A DNA stretch of 64,000 nt from Acidovorax sp. NO-1 (GTDB lineage: Bacteria; Pseudomonadota; Gammaproteobacteria; Burkholderiales; Burkholderiaceae_C). Where the stretch lies: assembly GCF_000238595.1 (NCBI RefSeq), contig NZ_AGTS01000047.1:1-64000 (forward strand). The letters run 5' to 3'. Within the stretch, counting starts at the first letter, position 1, and the number at the start of each line of letters is the position of its first letter. The notes beneath the pieces were generated by a model. The model did no database searches. It saw only the letters and a list, made by a program, of their open reading frames with translations, and was not told where the DNA came from. Shown piece after piece: positions 39,502 through 47,396 of this stretch. The translations under genes were made by a program, and so were the position numbers.

Positions 39502-41187
39502 ATGCCCCGCACCAGCCAACACCTGCACCCCCACCGCGAACCCGTAGCCACCCGCCCCGCCGCCACCGTGCTGCTGCTGCGCGATGCGCCCGATGACGGT
39601 GGGCTCGAAGTTTTGATGACGCGGCGTTCGGACAAGGCCAGCTTTGCGCCAGGCGCCTATGTATTCCCCGGCGGCGGCATCGACGCGCTGGACGCTGCGC
39701 CCGTCACCCACGCCGTGGCCCACCGCCGCCCGGCGCAGAGCGACCTGCACCTGACGCAGGCCATCGCCGCCATCCGCGAGAGCTTTGAAGAACTGGGCGT
39801 GCTGCTGGCCCGCCATGCCGACGGCCCCCGCAAGGGCCTGATGGCAGACGCCGACGACATCGCCGCCATCGACCGCCACCAGCCCTTTGCCGCGCAGTGC
39901 GCTGCACGGGGCCTGCGCCTGGCGGCCGATGCGGTGTACCTGCTGGCCCACTGGACGGCCGACCGCGACCTGGCGCGCCGCTTCGAAGTGCCCTTCCTCG
40001 TCGCCCGCATGCCCGAGGGCCAGGAGCCCGTGGCCGACGAGTCCGAGCAGTTCGAGCCCGTGTGGGTGCGCCCTGCCCACGCTCTGGCGCGGCACGAGGC
40101 GGGTCAGTTCTTCATGATCTTCCCCACCATCCGCACGCTGCAGCGGCTGGCCAAGTTTGCCGACACCCAGGCGGTGCTGGACGCCGTGGCGCACGAGCAG
40201 CCCCTGTGGGTGAGCTGCCCGCGCGCGGGCACGCTGGCAGGCAAGGAAGCGCGCTACATGGAAGACGAGTCGCCCTTCGGCGAGTTAGCGCTGGTATGCC
40301 CCGACGGGCAGATCGTGCACGCGCTGGACTGGCAGACCGAGCGCCCGGTGCCGCTGCTGCGCAACGTGATGCGCCTGACAGCCCCCAACCCTGGCGTGAT
40401 GACCGGCCCCGGCACCAACAGCTACCTCGTGGGCGACCCCAGCACGGGCTTCATCGCCATCGACCCCGGCCCGGCCGATGCCGACCACCTGGACAAGCTC
40501 TGGCGCGCAGCGGGGGGAGACATCCGCATGATTGTGTGCACGCACTCACATGCCGACCACTCCCCGGGCGCCGCGCCGCTGCAGGCTCTGTGTGTGCAGG
40601 CAGGCAAACCCAAGCCCCCTATCCTGGGCTTGCCATCGGCCAACACGGCACGCGCCGCCAGCCAGTTCACACCCGACCGATCGCTACAAAATAATGAGCT
40701 ACTAGCGCTTACAGGAAAAGCACCAGAGGGTGAAATGACCCATACCCTGCAGGTGATCTACACGCCCGGCCACGCGGCCAACCACCTGTGCCTGCTGCTG
40801 GTGGAAGACGCTCTGCTGTTCAGCGGCGACCACATCCTGAACGGCAGCACCACGGTGGTCGACCCGCCCGACGGCAACATGGCCGACTACCTGGATTCGC
40901 TGGACCGGCTTCATGCTGTGTGCGCCGAACACGGCGTGGAGTTCATCCTGCCTGCGCACGGCTATGTTCTGGGTGATGCACGCGGTGCGATTGCCCGCCT
41001 CAAGGCCCACCGTCTGGCCCGCGAGGCCAAGGTGCTGGCCGCCATGCAGGCATTGCCGCAGGGCAGCATGGACGACTGGGTACAGCACGCATATGACGAC
41101 GTGCCCCCGCGCATGTGGCCGGTGGCCCAGCGCTCGCTGTTGGCGCATGTGGAGCGCATCCGGGCACAACAGCCTGGGAATAATTGA
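39502..41187 (+). CDS. Nudix hydrolase - metallo-beta-lactamase-fold fusion
   Basis: A 561-residue two-domain hydrolase. Residues about 1-250 are Nudix-like: FPGGGIDALD near 55 and RESFEELGV at 92-100. The Gly-to-Arg spacing is longer than in a standard Nudix box, similar to the interrupted box of NUDT19-type CoA pyrophosphatases. Residues about 290-560 are an MBL fold with THSHADH, GHAANHLCLLL and FSGDHILNG, like LACTB2/glyoxalase II-type enzymes, and end in a winged-helix-like tail. Residues about 393-413 come from a family 1 repeat. Substrates are unknown. Confidence 0.85.
   Translation: MPRTSQHLHPHREPVATRPAATVLLLRDAPDDGGLEVLMTRRSDKASFAPGAYVFPGGGIDALDAAPVTHAVAHRRPAQSDLHLTQAIAAIRESFEELGVLLARHADGPRKGLMADADDIAAIDRHQPFAAQCAARGLRLAADAVYLLAHWTADRDLARRFEVPFLVARMPEGQEPVADESEQFEPVWVRPAHALARHEAGQFFMIFPTIRTLQRLAKFADTQAVLDAVAHEQPLWVSCPRAGTLAGKEARYMEDESPFGELALVCPDGQIVHALDWQTERPVPLLRNVMRLTAPNPGVMTGPGTNSYLVGDPSTGFIAIDPGPADADHLDKLWRAAGGDIRMIVCTHSHADHSPGAAPLQALCVQAGKPKPPILGLPSANTARAASQFTPDRSLQNNELLALTGKAPEGEMTHTLQVIYTPGHAANHLCLLLVEDALLFSGDHILNGSTTVVDPPDGNMADYLDSLDRLHAVCAEHGVEFILPAHGYVLGDARGAIARLKAHRLAREAKVLAAMQALPQGSMDDWVQHAYDDVPPRMWPVAQRSLLAHVERIRAQQPGNN
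40681..40740 (+). repeat. Family 1 dispersed repeat inside the Nudix-MBL gene
   Basis: Plus strand: ACAAAATAATGAGCTACTAG, CGCTTACAGGAAAAGCACC, AGAGGGTGAAATGA. In frame, encoding RSLQNNELLALTGKAPEGEM within the MBL domain. Confidence 0.65.
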
Positions 41188-41270
41188 TGCCCCCTGAGGC
41201 GCTGCGCGCCTTCCCCCTCAGGGGGACGCCACCAGTGGCCCGGCAAAGCCGGTTCCACGGTGGCACTGGC
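41188..41270 (+). repeat. Family 2 post-stop structured element
   Basis: Starts two bases after the Nudix-MBL stop: CCCCCTGA-GGCGC-TGC-GCGCC, CCCCCTCAGGGGG, then GCCACC...CCGGC-AAA-GCCGG...GGTGGC. Confidence 0.8.
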
Positions 41271-41360
41271 ATGCGGTAGCGCCCGTTTTGAAGGCACCGC
41301 CGACAATCACGCATTTGCCCCTTCGATTCCCACACGGCAAATGCCTTCCTTCCTCACCCT

Positions 41361-42149
41361 ATGACCGAAAAAAACCCCGACCCCACCCACATCCGCCTGG
41401 CCAAACGTGTGGCCGAACAATTGAACTGCTCGCGCAGCACGGCTGAGCAATTCGTCGAAGGCGGGTTTGTGAGCGTGGACGGCCAGGTGGTGGAAGCCGC
41501 AGGGGCCCGTGTGCGCCCCGACCAGGTCGTGACGGTAGCGAAGGACGCGAGTCTGCTGGAGCTGACGCCGGTCACCCTGCTGCTGCACAAGCCTGCCGGT
41601 TTCGAAGCCGGGCTGGGTCAGCCGGCCCAAGGGGGTGCGGCCCACGCCAGCCGCAGCCAGGGCGCCACCCCGGCCACTTCGCTGCTGGAGATTGCCTCCC
41701 ATCTGGCAGAAGACGCCTCGGGCATCCGCGTGTTGCAACGCCACTTCAAGCAGCTCGAATGCTTCACGCCGCTGCCCACCGAGGCCAGTGGCCTGGTGGT
41801 TTACACCCAAGACAAACGCATCGCGCGCAAGCTGGCCGAAGACATCGAGTCGCTGGAACAGGAGTGCATCGTCGAGGTGAAGGGCGACATCGCCAACCAT
41901 GGCTTGCAGCGCCTGTGCCACGGCCTGACGTTCAACGGCCGCCCATTGCCCCCCATCAAGGTGAGCTGGCAAAGCGAGACAAAACTGCGTTTTGCACTCA
42001 AGGGCATCCGCCCGGGGCAGATTCCGGCCATGTGCGACGCCGTGGGCCTGAGCGTGGTGGCGATCAAGCGCATCCGCATCGGGCGGGTACCGCTGGCCAA
42101 GGTGCCGGAGGGGCAATGGCGGTATTTGCAGCCGTGGGAGAAGTTCTGA
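41361..42149 (+). CDS. RsuA/RluB-type pseudouridine synthase homologue, catalytic Asp missing
   Basis: A 262-residue protein with an N-terminal S4 RNA-binding domain (IRLAKRVAEQLNCSRSTAEQFVEGG) and a pseudouridine synthase fold (LLLHKPAGFE, then VKGDIANHGLQRL, and IRPGQIPAMCDAVGL...IKRIRIGRVPL). The catalytic GRLDxxSxGL motif reads TPLPTEASGL at 136-145, with Pro where the Asp nucleophile should be. It is either inactive as a synthase or uses another residue. It keeps the RNA-binding features, so a role as rRNA-binding protein is possible. Confidence 0.82.
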   Translation: MTEKNPDPTHIRLAKRVAEQLNCSRSTAEQFVEGGFVSVDGQVVEAAGARVRPDQVVTVAKDASLLELTPVTLLLHKPAGFEAGLGQPAQGGAAHASRSQGATPATSLLEIASHLAEDASGIRVLQRHFKQLECFTPLPTEASGLVVYTQDKRIARKLAEDIESLEQECIVEVKGDIANHGLQRLCHGLTFNGRPLPPIKVSWQSETKLRFALKGIRPGQIPAMCDAVGLSVVAIKRIRIGRVPLAKVPEGQWRYLQPWEKF

Positions 42150-42240
42150 CTCCCTCTGAGTCGCCTTCGGCGCCATCCCCCCGAGGGGGACGCACCCGGT
42201 GGCCTGGCGGAGCCAGTTCCACGGGTGCGCTGGCGGTGCC
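42148..42240 (+). repeat. Family 2 post-stop structured element
   Basis: Begins at the stop of the preceding gene: CTCCCTCTGA-GTCGCCTTCGGCGCC, CCCCCCGAGGGGGACG, GCACCCG-GTGG-CCTGGC-GGA-GCCAG-TTCCACGGGTGC. Confidence 0.8.
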
Positions 42241-42283
42241 GCGCCCACTGCTGGCAGCGGGATCAGAAGAAGCTACGCCGGAA

Positions 42284-42352
42284 ATATAGCTATTGAAAAC
42301 ATAGCTATTAGCGCTTATTGGTAAAGCGCTAGAGGCCAATTTGGCTCAAAAC
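42284..42352 (+). repeat. Family 1 dispersed repeat, best-preserved copy
   Basis: Plus strand: AACATAGCTATTAGCGCTTA, TTGGTAAAGCGCTAGAGGCC, AATTTGGCTCAAAA. The stem TAGCGCTT/AAGCGCTA is intact. Intergenic, just after a family 2 element and before the DUF898 gene. Confidence 0.8.
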
Positions 42353-42402
42353 ATTCCTCCGTGATCCGCTGCTACACTGCGCGACAAACAAGGAGGGAGT
42401 TC

Positions 42403-43680
42403 ATGAGCCAAGTTCCATCAGACCGAGACAGCGCGGCGGGGCCGATGTCCACATTCATGCCGCAAAACATCGACGCCTATCCGCTCGAATTCACGGGCAG
42501 CGGGGGCGAATACTTTCGGGTGTGGATCGTCAACGTGTTGCTCAGCATCATCACGCTGGGCATCTACACCCCCTGGGCCCGCCGCCGTACGGCGCAGTAT
42601 TTCTACAGCCACACGATGGTGGCTGGCAGCCCCCTCGAATTCACGGCCCAGCAGCGCAAGATGGTGATGGGCTTTGTACTGCTGATGCTGATCACCCTGG
42701 CCTACAACATCGCCGCCAACACCGGGCAGGACACCGCCGTCGGCGTCTTTCTGCTGGCGGGCGCCGTGCTGGCACCGTTCATCTGGGGCAGCGCCATGCG
42801 TTTTCGCCTTGGGGCCACCCGCTGGCGCGGTCTGCGGCTGCAGTTCACGGCCAGTTGGAAAGAGGTCTACATCGCCAGCTGGCCTGTGTTTGCGCTGGCG
42901 CTGGTGTGGTTTTGTGTGTTTTATGGCTTGCAGATGCTGTCGCCTGAACTGGCTGGCGCGATGGAAAGCGCCGGTCTTGAAGACGGTGACAACGAAGCAC
43001 CGCGCCTCAAATTCACCTGGGCCATGGGCACTCTGATCGTGCTGGGCCTGATGCTCACCGTGCTGTGTTTCATCCGCCTCGAATACAACTTCAAGAGCCT
43101 GCTCGTACTGAAGGCCCAGGTGGGTGCCGAACGCGGCCGCTGGAAGCCGGTGTACATGGACTTTGTGAAGATCTGGCTGGCAACCTTGGCGGTGTTTATC
43201 GTGACGGTAGCGATCCTCTGGACCTTGGTGTATGTGGTGGCGCGCAGCTCTATCGCGTTGGGCCTGGCATCTGTCGGCAAAGGGCTGGGGCTCTGGATGT
43301 TCTTGATCATCATGGCGGCCATCGTGGTGGGCATTTTTCTGATGATTCTGGCGTCAGCACCCGCCCGCGCGTACCGCGAGGGCCGCATGTTCCGGCTCAT
43401 GTGGGACAACATCGGTGTAAGCCACGTGGCGCGTTTCAAGTGCCACCTGCCCACCGGCGGCTTTGTGTGGCTGCGCATCAAGAACATGGTCCTCACGCTG
43501 GTCACGCTGGGGCTTTACCGGCCCTTTGCGCGGGTCAGCGAGTACCGCATGAAGCTGGAATCGGTCACCCTGCACGTCAAAGGCGGCGTGGAGCAAGTGG
43601 CGGGGGCCATGGTGCGCCAGCAACAGGGTGGGCTGGGTGATGCGCTGGCTGATGCGGCGGGACTTGACCTCATCGGGTGA
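42403..43680 (+). CDS. DUF898 (YjgN-like) multi-pass membrane protein
   Basis: A 425-residue inner-membrane protein of the DUF898/YjgN family. It has two related halves, each with an IxLGIYxPWAR-type motif (IITLGIYTPWARRRTAQYF near 50 and LVTLGLYRPFARVSEYRM near the C-terminus), and about seven TM helices. The ATG follows AGGAGGGAG. Its stop overlaps the start of the M48 peptidase gene, so the two are translated together. Function unknown. Confidence 0.88.
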   Translation: MSQVPSDRDSAAGPMSTFMPQNIDAYPLEFTGSGGEYFRVWIVNVLLSIITLGIYTPWARRRTAQYFYSHTMVAGSPLEFTAQQRKMVMGFVLLMLITLAYNIAANTGQDTAVGVFLLAGAVLAPFIWGSAMRFRLGATRWRGLRLQFTASWKEVYIASWPVFALALVWFCVFYGLQMLSPELAGAMESAGLEDGDNEAPRLKFTWAMGTLIVLGLMLTVLCFIRLEYNFKSLLVLKAQVGAERGRWKPVYMDFVKIWLATLAVFIVTVAILWTLVYVVARSSIALGLASVGKGLGLWMFLIIMAAIVVGIFLMILASAPARAYREGRMFRLMWDNIGVSHVARFKCHLPTGGFVWLRIKNMVLTLVTLGLYRPFARVSEYRMKLESVTLHVKGGVEQVAGAMVRQQQGGLGDALADAAGLDLIG

Positions 43681-44924
43681 GCATGACCGCACCGCAGAAC
43701 GCTGCCCTCGTCCCCGGGCGATGGTTTGATGGCCTGAGCAGCAAGGCACAGCCCGTGATGGTGAGCCTGCAGCCCACGCCGCGGGGCCCGTCGCTGGTGC
43801 TGCACGCACTCACGCAACCGGGGGCTGCCCCGGCCACCTTCGCGTACAAGGACGTGGGCTGGCCCGAGGCCTGGAACGAGCGCCGCCCGCAAGTGCGCGT
43901 GGTCGTAGACCTGCGCGACCATGGCAGCCTGGAGATCGACGCGGTGGCCGAATGGCGCGCAGCTCTGGCGGCTGCAGGCGACCGCCCCGGCATCGCCCAA
44001 CGCATGCAGACCCGCTGGCCTGTATTGCTGGGCGTGGCCGTGGCGGCCGTCGTCGGCCTGACCCTGTTCTACCGTTACGGCACACCGTGGGCCGCGACGC
44101 AGATCACTCGGTTTGTGCCCCTGGCCTGGGAGACCAGCGTGGCCGAGAACGTCTTGAAGCAGATGGACGATGGCACGCTCAAACCCAGCAAGCTCCCACC
44201 AGAGCGCCAAGCCCAGTTGAAGGCCCGCTTCGACGCCCTGGTGCAACAAACCCCCAGCACAATGCACCGCTACCCCAGCTACAAGCCACCGCTCACGCTC
44301 GAGTTCCGCTCAGGCATGGGCGCCAACGCCTTTGCGTTGCCCGGCGGCAAGGTGGTGATGACCGACGGCATCGTCAAAGCCGCCGCCGAAAAAGGGTTGC
44401 CCGATGACGCACTGGTGGGCGTTCTGGCCCACGAGATCGGCCACGTGGTGTACCGCCACACCACCCGCATGGTGGTGGAGCAAGGCGTGCTCAACATGGG
44501 CCTGGGGCTGGCTCTGGGTGATGTGTCGGGCATCGTGTCCACCGGTGCATCGGTGCTGACCGGACTGGCCTACAGCCGCAGCCACGAACGTGAGGCCGAC
44601 TGCTACGCCATCGCCCTCATGGGCCAGGCAGCCCTGCCGACAGCGCCCATGGGCAAGCTGCTGCTGGCCATTGCGAAGGACGCAGCGGACGACGAAGAAG
44701 ACGAAAAAGGGGCCCGCAAGAAAGAAGACAAAGCAGGCCAGAACAGTGCCGCCACCACAGCGGGCGAACCCGCCGCCAGCAGCCCCGAACCCTCGCGCGG
44801 GCGAAAGACGAAGGAAGAGGAAGCGCCGCACCCGGCCTGGTCACTGTTGAGCAGCCACCCCGATACGGTAGCGCGGGCTGGCGAACTGGAACGCGGGCAT
44901 GCGCCCCACTGCCCCAAAAACTGA
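43677..44924 (+). CDS. M48-family membrane zinc metallopeptidase
   Basis: A 415-residue peptidase with a TM helix at about 115-135 and a zinc site HEIGH in VLAHEIGHVVYRH, with the third ligand in SHEREADCYAI. The last about 90 residues are charged and low-complexity (EDEEDEKGARKKEDKAG) before a final HPAWSLLSSHPDTVARAGEL peptidase-tail motif. Start GTG at 43677 overlaps the DUF898 stop; an ATG at 43683 is the alternative. It is probably involved in envelope quality control, by family. Confidence 0.88.
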   Translation: MSMTAPQNAALVPGRWFDGLSSKAQPVMVSLQPTPRGPSLVLHALTQPGAAPATFAYKDVGWPEAWNERRPQVRVVVDLRDHGSLEIDAVAEWRAALAAAGDRPGIAQRMQTRWPVLLGVAVAAVVGLTLFYRYGTPWAATQITRFVPLAWETSVAENVLKQMDDGTLKPSKLPPERQAQLKARFDALVQQTPSTMHRYPSYKPPLTLEFRSGMGANAFALPGGKVVMTDGIVKAAAEKGLPDDALVGVLAHEIGHVVYRHTTRMVVEQGVLNMGLGLALGDVSGIVSTGASVLTGLAYSRSHEREADCYAIALMGQAALPTAPMGKLLLAIAKDAADDEEDEKGARKKEDKAGQNSAATTAGEPAASSPEPSRGRKTKEEEAPHPAWSLLSSHPDTVARAGELERGHAPHCPKN

Positions 44925-44955
44925 GTGCGCCCAACGCGTCAAGATTGAATAAGTG

Positions 44956-45389
44956 TGAAGCGCGCCGATAAGCCGGATTCTGTGCACCACGGTTGCCCGC
45001 AGTGTGACCGCCATTAATCTGGGCCGGGTGTCGCCACCACGGCTCGGTGCTACCTACCCGCCAGCTCTGCGGAACCACATCAACGCTGGCCTACTTGGTA
45101 TTGCTGCGCGTAGAGATTGCCCGTTTCACCCAAGTCGCGTTCCGCGCCTTGGGCGGCTATGGGGCTTCAGGCTTGCGCCTGAGCGTCTGGCTTACGCCAG
45201 CCGGTGCCAGCTTGCGCTGGCCCCCCATAGAACACCCTTGGTGGCTGAAAACGACCTGACTCGTCTCTGTTGCTCTGATCCTCACCTCACGGTGGGCAGC
45301 CGTTAGCTGCTACGCTGTCCTGTGCAGTCCGGACGTTCCTCCAGTGCCTGGTTTCCCAGATTGCACCAGCGGCGGTCTGGCGTGCTTCA
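44956..45389 (-). ncRNA. rnpB: RNase P RNA, bacterial class A
   Basis: Catalytic RNA of RNase P, minus strand, about 430 nt. The 5' P4 strand is GGAGGAACGTCCGGACTGCA (near 45343-45322) and the 3' end carries ACAGAATCCGGCTTATCGG (near 44984-44966), the two most conserved blocks. The region between 45157 and 45230 forms an 8-bp stem that closes three small GNRA-capped hairpins, which makes the molecule larger than the E. coli one. Ends are approximate. Confidence 0.92.
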
Positions 45390-45506
45390 CGGGGTGGATT
45401 ATCGCTGCTTCGGCATATCCGGCATATCCATATGGCGCCTCAGAAGAACAATCGGGTCAGAATGCGCACCACACCCCTTTTGTCTTTGCACCTCACAGGA
45501 GACGCC

Positions 45507-46424
45507 ATGAAAGTTGACAACATTCTGCAAACCATCGGCAACACGCCCCACGTGCGCATCAACCGCCTGTTTGGCGCGGGCGCCAACGTGTGGGTGAAGT
45601 CCGAGCGCAGCAACCCCGGCGGCTCCATCAAGGACCGCATTGCGCTGGCCATGGTGGAAGACGCCGAAAAATCCGGCGCCCTCCAGCCCGGCGGCACCAT
45701 CATCGAGCCCACCAGTGGCAACACCGGTGTGGGCTTGGCCGTGGTGGCGGCCGTCAAGGGCTACAAGCTCATCCTGGTGATGCCCGACAGCATGAGCATC
45801 GAGCGCCGCCGCCTGATGCTGGCCTATGGTGCGCAGTTCGACCTGACACCGCGCGAAAAAGGCATGAAGGGCGCGATTGCCCGCGCGCAGGAGCTGCAGG
45901 CGCAGACGCCGGGGTCGTGGATTCCGCAGCAGTTCGAGAACCCCGCCAACATCGACGTGCACGTGCGCACCACGGCGCAGGAGATCCTGGCCGACTTCCC
46001 CGACGGGCTGGATGCGCTCATCACCGGCGTGGGCACGGGCGGGCACCTCACCGGCACGGCACGCGTGCTGAAAGCCAAGTTCCCCCACCTCCAGGTGTTT
46101 GCGGTGGAGCCCACGGCGTCGCCCGTGATCTCGGGCGGCGCGCCCTCGCCCCACCCCATCCAGGGCATTGGCGCGGGCTTTGTCCCCAAGAACCTGGACA
46201 CCAGCCTGCTCGACGGCGTGATTCAGGTCGATGCCGAGCCGGCCCGCGAATACGCACGCCGCTGCGCGCGCGAAGAAGGGATTCTGGTGGGCATTTCTTC
46301 GGGTGCCACGCTGGCCGCCATTGCGCAAAAGCTGCCGGAGCTGCCCGCGGGCGCCAAGGTGCTGGGCTTCAACTACGACACGGGCGAGCGGTATCTGTCG
46401 GTGGAAGGTTTCCTGCCGGTGTAA
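45507..46424 (+). CDS. cysK: Cysteine synthase A
   Basis: PLP enzyme that makes cysteine from O-acetylserine and sulfide. The 305 residues show the PLP lysine in [12 protein letters not shown], the substrate loop [12 protein letters not shown] and the phosphate-binding [10 protein letters not shown]. The ATG at 45507 follows CAGGAG closely. It is transcribed divergently from rnpB, about 120 bases from its 5' end. Confidence 0.95.
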   Translation: MKVDNILQTIGNTPHVRINRLFGAGANVWVKSERSNPGGSIKDRIALAMVEDAEKSGALQPGGTIIEPTSGNTGVGLAVVAAVKGYKLILVMPDSMSIERRRLMLAYGAQFDLTPREKGMKGAIARAQELQAQTPGSWIPQQFENPANIDVHVRTTAQEILADFPDGLDALITGVGTGGHLTGTARVLKAKFPHLQVFAVEPTASPVISGGAPSPHPIQGIGAGFVPKNLDTSLLDGVIQVDAEPAREYARRCAREEGILVGISSGATLAAIAQKLPELPAGAKVLGFNYDTGERYLSVEGFLPV

Positions 46425-46450
46425 ACACTGCCGCATGAGTGCTGTAGCTG

Positions 46451-46476
46451 AAACGGGGCCGATCGGCCCCGTTTTT
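46451..46476 (+). terminator. Rho-independent terminator of cysK
   Basis: Perfect palindrome AACGGGGCC-GATC-type stem (AACGGGGCCGATCGGCCCCG) followed by TTTTT, 27 bases after the cysK stop. Confidence 0.92.
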
Positions 46477-46613
46477 ACGCCGGCCGCACACAAAACCACG
46501 GCCAGCCGTCCTACAGCGGTCACGTGGCCCGGCTCAAACAATGGAGGCATCCCCCGGCCCGTCCCTGGCGACGGTTTCGCCAGGGAGCCACTCCACAGAT
46601 TGTCTGACTGCCC

Positions 46614-47396
46614 ATGGCCAACACCGCCACCACTGCCGTTACAACTCCACAGCCCATAGCGTTCAAGGTCCTTACCGTCAACGTGCACAAGGGCTTCACC
46701 ACCTTCAACCGGCGTTTCATGCTGCATGAGCTGCGTGACGCGGTGCGCGATGTGGCGGCAGACCTGGTGTTCCTGCAAGAGGTACTGGGTACACACCACC
46801 GCCACGCCAGCCGCTTTGCCAATTTTCCGCAAGTTCCGCACTACGAATTTCTGGCCGACACCATCTGGTCGCAGTACGCCTATGGCCGCAATGCGGTGTA
46901 TGACAACGGCGACCACGGCAATGCGCTGTTGTCCAAGTTCCCCATCACGCACTACGAAAACCACGACATTTCGGTGAGTGGGCCGGAGCGGCGCGGCATG
47001 TTGCACTGTGTGCTGCAGCCACCGGGGCACCACCTGCCCGTGCACGCAGTGTGTGTGCACCTGGGCCTGCAGGAGTCGCACCGGCAACAGCAGCTGCGGC
47101 GCGTGTGCGATCTGGTCAACAGCTTTCCGGCTCACGAGCCCGTGGTGCTGGCGGGCGACTTCAATGACTGGCGCAACCGGGCCCACGAAGTGCTGCAACG
47201 CGAGGCCGACCTGCAGGAGGTGTTCGTGCATGCCTTCGGCCGCGCGGTGCGCACCTTCCCGGCCTCCATGCCGCTGCTGGCATTGGACCGGATCTATGTG
47301 CGCAATGCGGGCGTGCATGCGCCCCTCGCATTGCCCAGAAAACCCTGGGACAAGCTGTCCGACCATGCCCCTCTTGCTGCGGAGATCCTGCTATGA
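46614..47396 (+). CDS. ybhP: Endonuclease/exonuclease/phosphatase family protein (YbhP-like)
   Basis: A 260-residue EEP-fold phosphoesterase. Landmarks are LTVNVHKGF, LVFLQEVLG, YGRNAVYDNGDHGNALLS, VVLAGDFNDWRN and the terminal KLSDHAPLAAEI. The gene order ybhP-clsB-ybhN is that of E. coli, which supports the name. The substrate is unknown, although the neighbours suggest a phospholipid-related one. The stop overlaps clsB by ATGA. Confidence 0.88.
   Translation: MANTATTAVTTPQPIAFKVLTVNVHKGFTTFNRRFMLHELRDAVRDVAADLVFLQEVLGTHHRHASRFANFPQVPHYEFLADTIWSQYAYGRNAVYDNGDHGNALLSKFPITHYENHDISVSGPERRGMLHCVLQPPGHHLPVHAVCVHLGLQESHRQQQLRRVCDLVNSFPAHEPVVLAGDFNDWRNRAHEVLQREADLQEVFVHAFGRAVRTFPASMPLLALDRIYVRNAGVHAPLALPRKPWDKLSDHAPLAAEILL

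Noticed and set aside
45004-45306. Open frames on the plus strand between the M48 peptidase and cysK genes
   Set aside because: The region is RNase P RNA on the minus strand; the open frames are by-products of its GC-rich stems.
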